In this document: in pieces, positions 45,000-53,768 of the stretch
Layout of the letters: every line of letters begins with the position of its first letter
How positions within the stretch are numbered: position 1 is the first letter of the stretch
NCBI GenBank assembly: GCA_022360815.1
Contig: JAKSCC010000310.1
Span: forward strand, 1-64,000
Source of the DNA: Desulfobacterales bacterium
GTDB lineage: Bacteria; Desulfobacterota; Desulfobacteria; Desulfobacterales; Desulfolunaceae
Reading direction: 5' to 3'
Length of the DNA stretch: 64,000 nucleotides
The notes under the pieces: model-generated
What the model saw: the letters and a program-made list of their open reading frames with translations, nothing else
Database searches by the model: none
What the model was told of the DNA's origin: nothing
Translations under genes and position numbers: made by a program

Positions 45000-46307
45000 C
45001 TATTCATCGTTGAGTTGAATATCTTTTCCGTCATGCACCCGTTTCATATTTCGAACCGCGCACATTTTTCCACACATGGTGCAGCTGTCCTGAAATTCAG
45101 GTTTTGAACCCTCACGGTAGGTACGGGCTTTTATCGGATCCATGGACTGGGCAAACATCTCGTCCCAATCCAAATCGGCTCGCGCTTTGCTCATGGCATT
45201 ATCCCAGGCCCTGGCTCCAGGAATGTTTTTGGCAATATCTGCGGCATGCGCTGCAATACGTGTGGCAACAATACCCTCTTTCATATCGTCAAACGTAGGC
45301 AGTCGCAGGTGTTCGGCAGGGGTCACATAACAGAGAAAATCTGCGCCATTGGCCGCTGCTATGGCCCCGCCAATCGCACTGGTAATATGATCGTAACCCG
45401 GCGCCACATCCGTGACCAAAGGCCCCAACACATAAAAAGGCGCGCCATGGCAAAGGCGCTTTTCCATCATCATGTTGCCGGAGATCTCATTGATGGCCAT
45501 ATGACCGGGGCCTTCGATCATCACCTGAACATCTTGTTCCCACGCCCTTTTGGTAAGCTCTCCCAGGGTTACCAACTCTTCCACCTGTACTGCGTCTGTG
45601 GAATCATGGATGCTTCCCGGACGACACCCATCGCCTAAGCTCAAGGTAAGATCGTATCGCGTGCAGATCTCCAGAAGGCGATCAAAGTGCTCATAAAAGG
45701 GGTTTTCAGCATCGTTTAACATCATCCAGGTGTAAAGAAGTGAACCACCACGTGAAACAATCCCCGTAAGACGCTCATTTGCCTTAATTTTTTCAGCGGT
45801 ATATCGATTCAATCCAGCATGGATGGTGACAAAATCCACCCCATCTTTTGCATGGCGTTCCACCACCTTAAAAAACTGATCCACACTGATATCTTTAAGG
45901 TTTTTGTCGTAAAACCCCACGGCATCGTACATGGGAACCGTTCCCAGCATGGCCGGGCATTCAGAGAGAATACGCTGACGAAACGCCTGGGTTTTGCCAA
46001 AACAGCTAAGGTCCATGATTGCCTCGGCCTTCATGGCCACGGCCCCGCGCACCTTTTCCATCTCCACCTCAAGATCGCAGCAATCTTTGGAAATGCCAAG
46101 ATTCACGTTGACCTTGGTGCGCAAGCCCTCGCCTACCCCTTCAGGATCCAGGGTGGTATGATTCTTGTTGGATGGAATAATCACACGCCCTTTGGCCATT
46201 CGCTCCATCAACGTCTCAATCGGCATCTCTTCCTTGATGGCAACGGTTTGCATCTCTTGGGTTACAATACCTTTTCGGGCCGCATTCATCTGAGTTGTAA
46301 ACTGCAT
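45000..46307 (-). CDS. thiC: Phosphomethylpyrimidine synthase
   Basis: Radical SAM enzyme that rearranges aminoimidazole ribotide to the thiamine pyrimidine. The 435-residue protein shows [48 protein letters not shown] and EGPGHM, all typical of ThiC. The iron-sulfur cysteines lie near the C-terminus in CTMCGKMC (CX2CX3C). E. coli ThiC has CX2CX4C; the tighter spacing may be lineage-specific. The related 5-hydroxybenzimidazole synthase BzaF is an alternative, but location at the end of a complete thi operon behind a TPP riboswitch favours ThiC. Its ATG directly follows the thiE stop. Confidence 0.9.
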   Translation of the reverse strand: MQFTTQMNAARKGIVTQEMQTVAIKEEMPIETLMERMAKGRVIIPSNKNHTTLDPEGVGEGLRTKVNVNLGISKDCCDLEVEMEKVRGAVAMKAEAIMDLSCFGKTQAFRQRILSECPAMLGTVPMYDAVGFYDKNLKDISVDQFFKVVERHAKDGVDFVTIHAGLNRYTAEKIKANERLTGIVSRGGSLLYTWMMLNDAENPFYEHFDRLLEICTRYDLTLSLGDGCRPGSIHDSTDAVQVEELVTLGELTKRAWEQDVQVMIEGPGHMAINEISGNMMMEKRLCHGAPFYVLGPLVTDVAPGYDHITSAIGGAIAAANGADFLCYVTPAEHLRLPTFDDMKEGIVATRIAAHAADIAKNIPGARAWDNAMSKARADLDWDEMFAQSMDPIKARTYREGSKPEFQDSCTMCGKMCAVRNMKRVHDGKDIQLNDE

Positions 46308-46940
46308 CTACTTTCTCTCCATAATTTTTCTTATAATATCAATCTGCTTTACAATATCCTCGGCCCCAACAACCTCTGTCACCAGGGCAATGGTCTCTGC
46401 GCCGCACGCTTTCACTTGAGCCAGGTTGTGTGTCTTGATCCCTCCGATGGCTACAAAAGGGATTTTTTCCTTTTTCACCACATACTCCAGATAGGAAAGT
46501 CCCACGGGATCGCAGACATCCATCTTGGTTTTTGTAGAAAAGATGGGGCCCACACCAATGTAGTCGGCCCCGACTTCAACGGCTTTTCGCGCTTGCTGAG
46601 GCGAATGGGTAGAAAGACCGATGATCTTCTCTTTTCCCACCAGCTCTCTTACCACCTCAACCGGAAGGTCATCTTGGCCCACATGCACGCCATCGGCATC
46701 CACAGCCAAAGCAAGATCAATATGATCGTTCACAATAAAAGAGACCCCTGCTTGCTGCGTCAGCTTTCGAATGGCCTCGCACTGGCGATACTTCTCCAGC
46801 ATGGACTTCTCTTTTTCCCGGTACTGAATCAGGGTCACCCCCGAATCAATCATCGCCTTGACCACGGAAATAGTGTCTCTTCCCCGTGAGTGTTTCTCAC
46901 TCGTGATTCCATATATGTCTGCCCCGAAGACAGATCGCAT
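46308..46940 (-). CDS. thiE: Thiamine-phosphate synthase
   Basis: Joins the pyrimidine and thiazole halves to thiamine phosphate. The 210-residue TIM barrel has LIQYREKEKS, FIVNDHIDLALAVDADGVHVGQDDLP (in parts DHIDLAL and GVHVGQDD), YIGVGPIFSTKTK and VAIGGI. These carry the phosphate and magnesium ligands. The ATG overlaps the thiF stop by one base (TGATG), with thiC directly downstream, consistent with a single transcript. Confidence 0.94.
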   Translation of the reverse strand: MRSVFGADIYGITSEKHSRGRDTISVVKAMIDSGVTLIQYREKEKSMLEKYRQCEAIRKLTQQAGVSFIVNDHIDLALAVDADGVHVGQDDLPVEVVRELVGKEKIIGLSTHSPQQARKAVEVGADYIGVGPIFSTKTKMDVCDPVGLSYLEYVVKKEKIPFVAIGGIKTHNLAQVKACGAETIALVTEVVGAEDIVKQIDIIRKIMERK

Positions 46941-47554
46941 CACGCCCCCTTCGGCATTTTGCCAGCAAGAAATGTAAAGATCAGGTCTGCCTGCTTTGCT
47001 GCGGCAATTCCGACCCCGGACGAGAGCGCAGGTGAGGCGGCACTCACCTCGGTTTCGCCGTCCCCCACCACAAAGAAATCCTTGAAGATCTCCCGATTTT
47101 TAAACCGATCACTCTCACCCCAACCCGAGATACCTGAGGCAGAGACCAAAAATATCTTTTTTTTCAGGCAATACTCCGTGAGAAGCTTTTTTGATGCAAC
47201 CGCATCAAAGGCCTCCACAACAGCATCACAAGCCCCAAAAAAAGTGTCCACATTGTCCTGGATAACGGTTTCTCCATAAAAATCCAAAGAGAGCCCCGAA
47301 GTGATCGCGCAAAGATTCTCTTTAAGAGCGTCGACCTTGCTCTGCCCCACCTGACGTTCAAAAAAGAACTGCCGGTTAAGATTGGATCGCTCCACCACAT
47401 CGTCATCGACAACCACCAGGTGTTTGACACCCATGCGCACCAAATGCATGGCGCAATTGGAGCCCAGTCCGCCCGCCCCCGCAATGCCCACACGGGCTGT
47501 GATAAGCCGCTCAAGCGCCCCAGCTGAAAGCGCCCCTTTCACATGCGTTAGCAT
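46940..47554 (-). CDS. thiF: ThiS adenylyltransferase ThiF
   Basis: E1-like enzyme that adenylates the C-terminus of ThiS so it can receive sulfur. The 204-residue protein has the nucleotide-binding GIAGAGGLGSNCAMHLVRMG, VVDDDVVERSNLNRQFFF, and FDAVASKKLL. No paired zinc cysteines are visible, and it is shorter than E. coli ThiF (about 250), a compact form common in anaerobes. I start it at ATG 47554 with AGGAG 6 nt upstream; this overlaps the thiH stop by one base. Confidence 0.9.
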   Translation of the reverse strand: MLTHVKGALSAGALERLITARVGIAGAGGLGSNCAMHLVRMGVKHLVVVDDDVVERSNLNRQFFFERQVGQSKVDALKENLCAITSGLSLDFYGETVIQDNVDTFFGACDAVVEAFDAVASKKLLTEYCLKKKIFLVSASGISGWGESDRFKNREIFKDFFVVGDGETEVSAASPALSSGVGIAAAKQADLIFTFLAGKMPKGA

Positions 47555-48654
47555 CAGTGTCTCCTCCAATCTTGATAGACGGGCTGATACCCTCGCCTAT
47601 TAAGACTTTCGGCCATTTCTACCACGCTACGCCCATCAGAAATCTCAAACTGCCCGCTCCCCTCGTTCAACGTATGGCTGCCCACAGAAGTGCATGAACC
47701 CGCAGACATTCGAGTCACTCCCAAGGGGAGAATATGATTTCGAAACGACGGACTCTCCCGAGTAGAGACCGTCATGCCCACCTGAGGAAGAAAAATTCTT
47801 AAGGCGATCATCATCTGAACGATGTCAGCGTCGGTCACGTCAAAATCGGGCTTAAAGCCACCGGCATGGGGGCGCATTCGAGGAAACGAAATGCCAAGTT
47901 CCACATCAGGAAAGGTATCCAAAAGCCACCGAGCATGAAGGGCGGTGTAAAAAGCCTCTCGTCTCCAGTTATCCAGTCCCAGAAGGCCACCGATAGTGAT
48001 TCCCCGTATTCGCGCTCGAGCAGCCCTTTCAGGCGCTTCCAACCGGTAAAAAAAATTCCGCTTGGGCCCGGCCGGATGGAGGGTTTTATAAAGGGATTTG
48101 TTGTAGGTCTCCTGATAAAGGGTCAGTGTATCGGCCCCGGCATCGATAAAGCGGGCATACCCCTTTTCATCCACCGGATAGATCTCAATGCCAACCGATG
48201 TAAAATAGGTGGATAAAAGCGATATAGAATCGCCAATATAATCAGGAGTGGAAAGCGAAGGGGCTTCACCAGTCAAAAGCAAAATATGTTTTAGGCCTGT
48301 CTTCGATATGGCCCGGGCCTCAATATCCACTTCTGCCAGAGAAAGATGACGCCTTTCGATGCGATTGGATACGTTAAATCCACAATAGGCGCACTGATTG
48401 ACACAATGATTCGAAATATAGATGGGGGTAAACAAAAGAATCTGTCGCCCAAAATGACGCAAGGTTTCATCGTGAGCACGCTGTGCCATCGCCTCAAGAA
48501 AAGGGGTTGCAGAGGGCGAAAGAAGGGCCGCCAGTCCCTCTTCATTGCAGAACCTGGTTGAAAGTGCCTGCGCAACCTGTGCGGCAGTGGCCGACTCAAT
48601 GCGTTTAAGCGTCTCTAAAGGGCATGTCTGCTCCCAAAACTCACGAAATCCCAT
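47554..48654 (-). CDS. thiH: 2-iminoacetate synthase
   Basis: Radical SAM enzyme that cleaves tyrosine to give dehydroglycine (2-iminoacetate) for the thiazole ring in anaerobes. The 366-residue enzyme has the cluster motif [12 protein letters not shown] (CX3CX2C at 84, 88, 91) and [11 protein letters not shown]. It uses ATG 48654 ([10 protein letters not shown]), with AGGAGG upstream, overlapping the thiG end by 14 nt. The long frame extending to 48924 is only the other strand frame inside thiG. Use of ThiH instead of glycine oxidase fits an anaerobic lifestyle. Confidence 0.95.
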   Translation of the reverse strand: MGFREFWEQTCPLETLKRIESATAAQVAQALSTRFCNEEGLAALLSPSATPFLEAMAQRAHDETLRHFGRQILLFTPIYISNHCVNQCAYCGFNVSNRIERRHLSLAEVDIEARAISKTGLKHILLLTGEAPSLSTPDYIGDSISLLSTYFTSVGIEIYPVDEKGYARFIDAGADTLTLYQETYNKSLYKTLHPAGPKRNFFYRLEAPERAARARIRGITIGGLLGLDNWRREAFYTALHARWLLDTFPDVELGISFPRMRPHAGGFKPDFDVTDADIVQMMIALRIFLPQVGMTVSTRESPSFRNHILPLGVTRMSAGSCTSVGSHTLNEGSGQFEISDGRSVVEMAESLNRRGYQPVYQDWRRH

Positions 48655-49444
48655 TGCCCCCCTCCTTTTCCCTTTCATGAAGAAACCCGGTAAGGGGAGA
48701 TGACGCAGAGGCCCTCTGGCGAACCGCTCCAGCTCCGGCGAGAAACGCCTCACGGCCTGCCTTGACAGCCCTGCCAAAGGCGCGTCCCATGGCAATCGGA
48801 TCATCAGAGGAGGCAATGGCTGTGTTAACAAGACAGGCGGCTGCTCCCATCTCCATGGCCTCACACGCCTGAGACGGCTTGCCAATACCCGCATCCACGA
48901 TAATGGGAATCTTGATCTCATCAATCAAAATCTGAACCATCTCACGGGTCATCAGCCCTCTGTTGGTACCAATGGGTGCGCCCAGAGGCATCACGGCAGC
49001 AGCCCCAGCATCCACAAGCCGTCTTGCATCCATCAGGTCGGGGTTCATATAGGGAAAGACAAAAAAACCTTCTTTGGAAAGCGTTTCTGTGGCCTTTATG
49101 GTCTCCATATTATCGGGAAGCAGGTGCTTCTGATCGCTGATGGCCTCAATTTTAATCCAGTCTCCGCAACCCGATGCCCTTGCAAGCCTGGCAATACGAA
49201 CGGCTTCATCGGCATTCCGTGCTCCTGAGGTGTTGGGCAGAAGGACCATTTCCGAAGGAATATGCTGCACCACATTATCGGTTTTGGATGCAAAATCCAC
49301 TCGACGCAAGGCCACCGTGATCACCTCGGATCCTGAGCTGCGACATACCCCTGGAATAAATGCGTCATTGGCGTATTTTCCCGTGCCGATAAAAAGCCGA
49401 CTCGTCAGCTTTCGACCTCCAATTTCAAAAGGATCTCTCTCCAT
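48641..49444 (-). CDS. thiG: Thiazole synthase
   Basis: Builds the thiazole phosphate ring from deoxyxylulose phosphate, dehydroglycine and ThiS-thiocarboxylate. The 267-residue TIM barrel shows [12 protein letters not shown] at the start, WIKIEAISD with the Schiff-base Lys region, [12 protein letters not shown], and [30 protein letters not shown] (in parts). Start ATG 49444 has GGAGG upstream and lies next to the thiS stop. Confidence 0.95.
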   Translation of the reverse strand: MERDPFEIGGRKLTSRLFIGTGKYANDAFIPGVCRSSGSEVITVALRRVDFASKTDNVVQHIPSEMVLLPNTSGARNADEAVRIARLARASGCGDWIKIEAISDQKHLLPDNMETIKATETLSKEGFFVFPYMNPDLMDARRLVDAGAAAVMPLGAPIGTNRGLMTREMVQILIDEIKIPIIVDAGIGKPSQACEAMEMGAAACLVNTAIASSDDPIAMGRAFGRAVKAGREAFLAGAGAVRQRASASSPLTGFLHEREKEGGNGIS

Positions 49445-49445
49445 C

Positions 49446-49655
49446 TTACGCCCCCCCTCCCACAAACCTTAAAATCTCCAGATGATCTTCTTGGGAAAGT
49501 ATCACTTCATCAAATCGTGTACTCTCAACCACCTCACCGTTTCTCTCCACCACAACAGCAGAGGGATCAAGCCCCTTGTGATGGAGATAGGTGTTCAGAC
49601 TCACGCTTTTTGAAAAAAACTCAGGAAGAGATTCTTCGCGACCGTTCACAAACAT
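49446..49655 (-). CDS. thiS: Sulfur carrier protein ThiS
   Basis: Ubiquitin-like protein that carries the sulfur for thiazole as a C-terminal thiocarboxylate. It has 69 residues ([14 protein letters not shown]... [12 protein letters not shown] ... LEILRF) and ends in VGGGA instead of the usual terminal Gly-Gly. The final Ala would need removal before thiocarboxylation, or the enzymes accept this end. Start ATG 49655 has AAGGAGG upstream. First gene of the thi operon. Confidence 0.9.
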   Translation of the reverse strand: MFVNGREESLPEFFSKSVSLNTYLHHKGLDPSAVVVERNGEVVESTRFDEVILSQEDHLEILRFVGGGA

Positions 49656-49794
49656 GGAGACACCTCCTTGGGCATGAAAATGGATTGAATGCTGAAGGAA
49701 AACTCTTGGATCAAGAGCCATGATCTGAATGAATTGATGCATCCGAAGAAAAGCGTCAGGCTCAAAAAATGGAATAGCCTTGGAAATCAGCCAT

Positions 49795-49820
49795 AAAAAA
49801 AGGCCGCCCAAGGGCCGCCT
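49795..49820 (-). terminator. Intrinsic terminator downstream of the TPP riboswitch
   Basis: On the minus strand AGGCGGCCC is followed by GGGCGGCCT and then seven Ts. The arms pair with one central mismatch. It lies between the aptamer and thiS, and is the likely expression platform that stops the thi transcript when TPP is bound. Confidence 0.7.
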
Positions 49821-49865
49821 GAAAGATAGAAACCGTTTCGCTTCTGCGCTTCGGTTTATGCGTGA

Positions 49866-49950
49866 TGTGGCTTCCCTACGGCAGTATAAACTGCATCAGG
49901 TTCAAAGGGTTGGAATCTCTCCGTCTCAGCCCCCTTCGGGGCGCCCCCAG
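49866..49950 (-). promoter_or_regulatory. TPP (thiamine pyrophosphate) riboswitch
   Basis: On the minus strand the conserved thi-box is clear: GGGGGCGCCC, then GGGGGCTGAGA, ACCCTTTGAACCTGATGCAG and GCCGTAGGGAAGCCAC. It lies about 210 nt upstream of thiS. When thiamine pyrophosphate is plentiful it should terminate transcription at 49795-49820. Confidence 0.96.
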
Positions 49951-50111
49951 CAAAAAACTGAAATGTGATGATAGGTTTAACAAAGCTCAAACGAGGAGGC
50001 AATGCAAAAAAATCTCTTATTTTGATAGCCCCCCCTTTCCCCCCTATCATTATGCAAGAGCGCCCCTCCTCATTCCAGGGACAAACACACCCTTAGCGGG
50101 TTTCCCCACTG

Positions 50112-50127
50112 TGGCATACCCCTTGCT
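50112..50127 (+). promoter_or_regulatory. Sigma-54-type promoter of the unknown gene-lonB operon
   Basis: TGGCAT at 50112-50117 and TTGCT at 50123-50127 put the -24 GG and -12 GC exactly 10 nt apart. The start codon at 50205 is about 67 nt after the expected transcription start. 49951-50111 shows no gene. Confidence 0.7.
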
Positions 50128-50204
50128 ACTTATGTAAAGCAACAGCGGTCAGCCCACCCAAACTTAAAGAGACCGCCTGATGACGGCAAGCAGGATGTGG
50201 CACT

Positions 50205-51374
50205 ATGAAAACAAAAAGCACCGAACGCCATGAAAATTCTAAGTTTTGGGTTATCTCAAACGGCAGAAACATCACCATAAAGGAAAAAGATGGGGATGAG
50301 ACCCATCATGCTGTCAGAGAGTACAAAATATCCCAATTCGGCTATTACCTTGTAAGCCCTGCTATGATTGAAGTGAAGGACCGCCTTGTAGGAACACGCG
50401 TTACCGTTGGAACCCACAGCTTAAAAAACCGTCTTCACCACCTCTTCTCTGGAAAAAAGGCAACGCCAGACACACCTTTTGAAGAGGTAACCCTCTACTC
50501 CTCCTTTCAGCCCAAAAGCACAAGCGCTGGAGATTCTCACTTCTCAAAACACATAAACAACCTCTTTACCAAACTCGCCCCGTATGACCCGTTCCAAAAG
50601 CAGTTAAAGGAACTGGCCCAAGAGCAAATAATGGACGTGACAGGCATCTGCAGAGATATTGCAGACAACCGATACAAGCTGGACCTTCATGGAACCGTTA
50701 ACGAAAAGCTGGAGTATGTGGCTAAAAATATCGGCACTCCCGTACACATCAACATGAAGTGCGCCCACTTAACCAAGGGGCTCTTTGAGCTTCGTGCTTT
50801 CGATTTTAAAGCCTTTGACAGCTCCCATGAGATCACCCTCTACTCCTTTTTGAAAAAAGGGGTGCCCACCTTCTATGTGTCACCTCATCAAGGTGCCGAG
50901 GGTTTTTTCATTGAAGAGCCTGCTCTTTTCTATTGTCTCCACATTCTTCAGCAGTCTCTTGAGGTCAACTCAGACTTAAAGGATCTTTTTGGAGCCTGTG
51001 TGGACGGCACACTGCACCCCTTCAAGCTCTTTTTCTCCAAGCAGCTTGAATTTCAATACTCCCGTGAACATCTTCCCCTGCTGATTCGCCAGGAGCTTCG
51101 CCACACCATGATGAACGATCAGGAAATTGGCACCATTGCGGATCTTCTAAATGACTGCCAGCGTGTGGTCTCCTTTAACTATGTGCCCAATGCCGTTAAG
51201 GGCCGCGAAAAGATGCTTACCAATATCTCTGTAATGCACGACTTTAAAGCGTTGGAGCCCCTGAAAAAAAACCACCCGGATCTCTATAATCGAATCAGCC
51301 TCAAGGCTCCCACCACCGAAGTAGGAAAACTCTATCTCTTGGATACTATTAAAGGAAGCACAGACGATGACTAA
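50205..51374 (+). CDS. Unknown protein coupled to membrane LonB
   Basis: A 389-residue protein without signal peptide or membrane helix. The N-terminus is beta-rich with basic residues (SKFWVISNGRNITIKEKDGDE, read in parts). The middle contains helices and FELRAFDFKAFDSSHEITLYSFL. It ends in charged and helical sequence. Two regions (FFIEEPALFYCLHILQQSLEVN and SVMHDFKALEPLKKNHPDL) suggest folded domains, but I recognise no family. It overlaps the LonB start by 8 nt, so it is translationally coupled, and its promoter is of sigma-54 type. It may be an adaptor, inhibitor or substrate of the LonB protease. Function is unknown. Confidence 0.7.
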   Translation: MKTKSTERHENSKFWVISNGRNITIKEKDGDETHHAVREYKISQFGYYLVSPAMIEVKDRLVGTRVTVGTHSLKNRLHHLFSGKKATPDTPFEEVTLYSSFQPKSTSAGDSHFSKHINNLFTKLAPYDPFQKQLKELAQEQIMDVTGICRDIADNRYKLDLHGTVNEKLEYVAKNIGTPVHINMKCAHLTKGLFELRAFDFKAFDSSHEITLYSFLKKGVPTFYVSPHQGAEGFFIEEPALFYCLHILQQSLEVNSDLKDLFGACVDGTLHPFKLFFSKQLEFQYSREHLPLLIRQELRHTMMNDQEIGTIADLLNDCQRVVSFNYVPNAVKGREKMLTNISVMHDFKALEPLKKNHPDLYNRISLKAPTTEVGKLYLLDTIKGSTDDD

Positions 51375-53661
51375 GACCTTTACCGATAAGGATTACAAAG
51401 CGATTCGGGATATCCTGCAGTATCCCAAACGGCTAAAACAGAACCTTGGCTGGTTTTCAAACACCTCTGAGATTGTTCTTCCAGAAGATCCTGTGGACCG
51501 AGTGGTCTTCCAGAAAAGGGCAAGAAAGGCCATTCGAAAAGTCGCCCAAGCCAAAGGCAGCATGCTCATGGTGGGCCGCCCCGGCACGGGAAAATCGATG
51601 CTGGCCAAGATGTTTCGTGAAATTGTAGACCGTTCCATGGGAGACCATCTTCGCCCCAAAGAGGCCATTGTCGCCTACCCTGGAAAAGATGAAACCCATG
51701 TCCGCTTCTCCTATATGGAGCCTGAAATAGCCGACGAGCAAATTGACGCCATGCGTGAAGCCTTGGAGTCCGCGCGTTTTTCGGCAACGCCTTTCTCTCT
51801 TGCCCAGGAAATTGAAACAGTAAAGCGCTGGAGAAATGGAGCCCTTGCCCTTGCTGCAGCAACCGCCATTCTTGGATTTTTCATCCCCACAGCCTTTATC
51901 TTTACCGGTATTTTTGGCATGGCAGCCGTCTTCATGCTGCTTCAAGAAAACAACCACAGAGCCCAGGAAAAGCTCCAAAACGAGAAAGGGGGTCGTCGAA
52001 ACGACGTAAAACACCTTGCCGATCAGCTTCCTGAAGTCCTCTACGATCCGAGGCATGAGCGGGAGCTGATGGTCTCTGTGGCCGAACCCGATGCACGCTC
52101 CATGAAGGGTGGCTTTCGCCACGACCCCTATCAGTCTGGCAACCTTCAGACCCCTATTCACAAGCGCACATTCTTAGGCGCCCACGCCACCGCGCCCATC
52201 ATCTTTATGGATGAAATCAAAACCCTCATCTCTGCGGGATACATGTCCAGCCTTCTGGAGATCATGCAGAACAAACGTTACATCCTTGAAGGCGGAAAAT
52301 CGACGGGAAGCGGTGCAGCTGACCGGTCTGAGAATCACCTGAAAGCCGAGAATATCATCATCGCCTGCTGCAACTACGACACCCTGGGTTATCTCCAAAA
52401 AGAGGGCAATGGCGCTTTTTTAAGTCGCATTGAAGAGCGCGGTGAGATCATTCATATGGAGGGCAGTGTTCCCGAAGATGAGGAGAGCATTCGTGAAGTG
52501 GCTCAGTATATTCGCCAAGAGGTGATCGCCACCCAAAAGGAGTATACCGAAACCTGGGGACCTATCCTCGTAGAGGAGGGGTATGAAGGCGTCCGCAAAC
52601 GCTCTGCCCACATCTTTGGGCGCGAACTTCCTGAGACCTATGAGCTCAGAGCCCGCGACTTCACCTGCGAGGCGGTAGCCGAAGTGGTAAAAGAACTTCG
52701 ATGCCGCGCCTCAGATGGCAAACTCTCCGCCCTTCTCAGGCCCATCAACGGTATTGTAAGGGCGGCCCAGCATGAAGCGATTCTGGAAAACGCGCCCATG
52801 GTTACCGAATTTCACGTACGAAAGGCCACAGAGAGCCAAGAAAGCTTAGAAGGGGCGCTCTCCCGTGAAGTCATCGCCCATAAGAAGGACCTTAAAGAGT
52901 ACATCACCTCCATGACCGATGCCATTGGTTACGTTGTTGGCCTGGCTGTGGTCACCGCTCCGGCGGGCGGGCAGATGTATGGTCAACCCCTGCCCATCCA
53001 CTGCCAGATCAACGCCGGTGGAAGCGATCGTGTGGCAGCTCCAGGAAAACTGGGAGAAATCGCCAAAGCTGCGGCCCAGAATGTTCGAGCCTCCATTAAA
53101 AAAACCTTAAGAAAGGTCGGCGTACCCTATGCCGGATACGAGATGCACATCGAATACATTCAGGCCCACGGAGGTGTTGAGGGCGACAGTGCATCCATGG
53201 CCATGGATATTGGGCTGATCAGTGACTTTATTAAAATTCCGGTGGATCAACAGATCGCCATTACGGGATCACTCACCGGAGACATCGTTTTGGCTGTGGG
53301 AGGGGTCACGGAAAAAGTGCGATGCATCATGGATGTAGACCTCAATATGAAAGGTGCCTGCATTCCCTGGCAAAACAGACACGACATCGAGCCTCTTCTC
53401 GTCAACCGAGACACCGAGGTGATCGCCCATGGAGAGATCCCCGGCATTCGAATTTTCAGAGAAGATGATCGGCAAGCCCCCTTTGATGTCTTTTTCATCA
53501 AGACCAAGTTCAACGCCTATGAAATCATGATGGGTCTCTCACGCCACCAAGTGGAGAAAAAAATGGCAGAGCGTTCCGTGGCCGACATGAACCAAGCATG
53601 GCGTTCCCGAAAGGGAGAAGACGCGCAGGATCAACTTCCTCCTGTATCCTGCACGGCATAA
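51367..53661 (+). CDS. Membrane-anchored ATP-dependent protease, LonB family
   Basis: A 764-residue Lon of the archaeal-type LonB class. Residues 1-60 replace the large LonA N-domain. Walker A is GRPGTGKS at 70-77; an insertion with a hydrophobic hairpin at about 157-192 anchors it in the inner membrane; Walker B is FMDE at 280-283. The C-terminal protease domain has catalytic Ser608 in GGVEGDSASM and Lys650 in GGVTEKV, 42 residues apart, as in active Lon enzymes. It lies after an unknown protein in a sigma-54-type operon and may degrade membrane or specific regulatory proteins. It is separate from LonA at 26373-28826. A hairpin follows. Confidence 0.92.
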   Translation: MTKTFTDKDYKAIRDILQYPKRLKQNLGWFSNTSEIVLPEDPVDRVVFQKRARKAIRKVAQAKGSMLMVGRPGTGKSMLAKMFREIVDRSMGDHLRPKEAIVAYPGKDETHVRFSYMEPEIADEQIDAMREALESARFSATPFSLAQEIETVKRWRNGALALAAATAILGFFIPTAFIFTGIFGMAAVFMLLQENNHRAQEKLQNEKGGRRNDVKHLADQLPEVLYDPRHERELMVSVAEPDARSMKGGFRHDPYQSGNLQTPIHKRTFLGAHATAPIIFMDEIKTLISAGYMSSLLEIMQNKRYILEGGKSTGSGAADRSENHLKAENIIIACCNYDTLGYLQKEGNGAFLSRIEERGEIIHMEGSVPEDEESIREVAQYIRQEVIATQKEYTETWGPILVEEGYEGVRKRSAHIFGRELPETYELRARDFTCEAVAEVVKELRCRASDGKLSALLRPINGIVRAAQHEAILENAPMVTEFHVRKATESQESLEGALSREVIAHKKDLKEYITSMTDAIGYVVGLAVVTAPAGGQMYGQPLPIHCQINAGGSDRVAAPGKLGEIAKAAAQNVRASIKKTLRKVGVPYAGYEMHIEYIQAHGGVEGDSASMAMDIGLISDFIKIPVDQQIAITGSLTGDIVLAVGGVTEKVRCIMDVDLNMKGACIPWQNRHDIEPLLVNRDTEVIAHGEIPGIRIFREDDRQAPFDVFFIKTKFNAYEIMMGLSRHQVEKKMAERSVADMNQAWRSRKGEDAQDQLPPVSCTA

Positions 53662-53678
53662 GGCCGGAGTCTCTTCCA

Positions 53679-53737
53679 GCATGCACGGTCGGGCGAGAAT
53701 GATCCTCCCCCCCATTCATTCCCCCGGTCGTGCATGC
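53679..53737. other. Inverted repeat after lonB
   Basis: GCATGCACG (53679-53687) pairs perfectly with CGTGCATGC (53729-53737), with a shorter inner stem (CGGG/CCCG). No T-tract follows. It may be an mRNA end or processing site between lonB and the protease genes. Confidence 0.5.
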
Positions 53738-53768
53738 AACCAAAACCATAAAAAATCGGGATACTTCA

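Noticed and set aside
45819..46889. A 356-codon plus-strand frame antisense to thiC and thiE
   Set aside because: Both minus-strand genes have strong motifs, operon overlaps and ribosome binding sites; the product has repetitive His/Gly composition typical of antisense translation.
48655..48924. N-terminal extension of thiH
   Set aside because: The extension is only the alternative frame inside thiG. ATG 48654 has AGGAGG upstream and matches the ThiH N-terminus.
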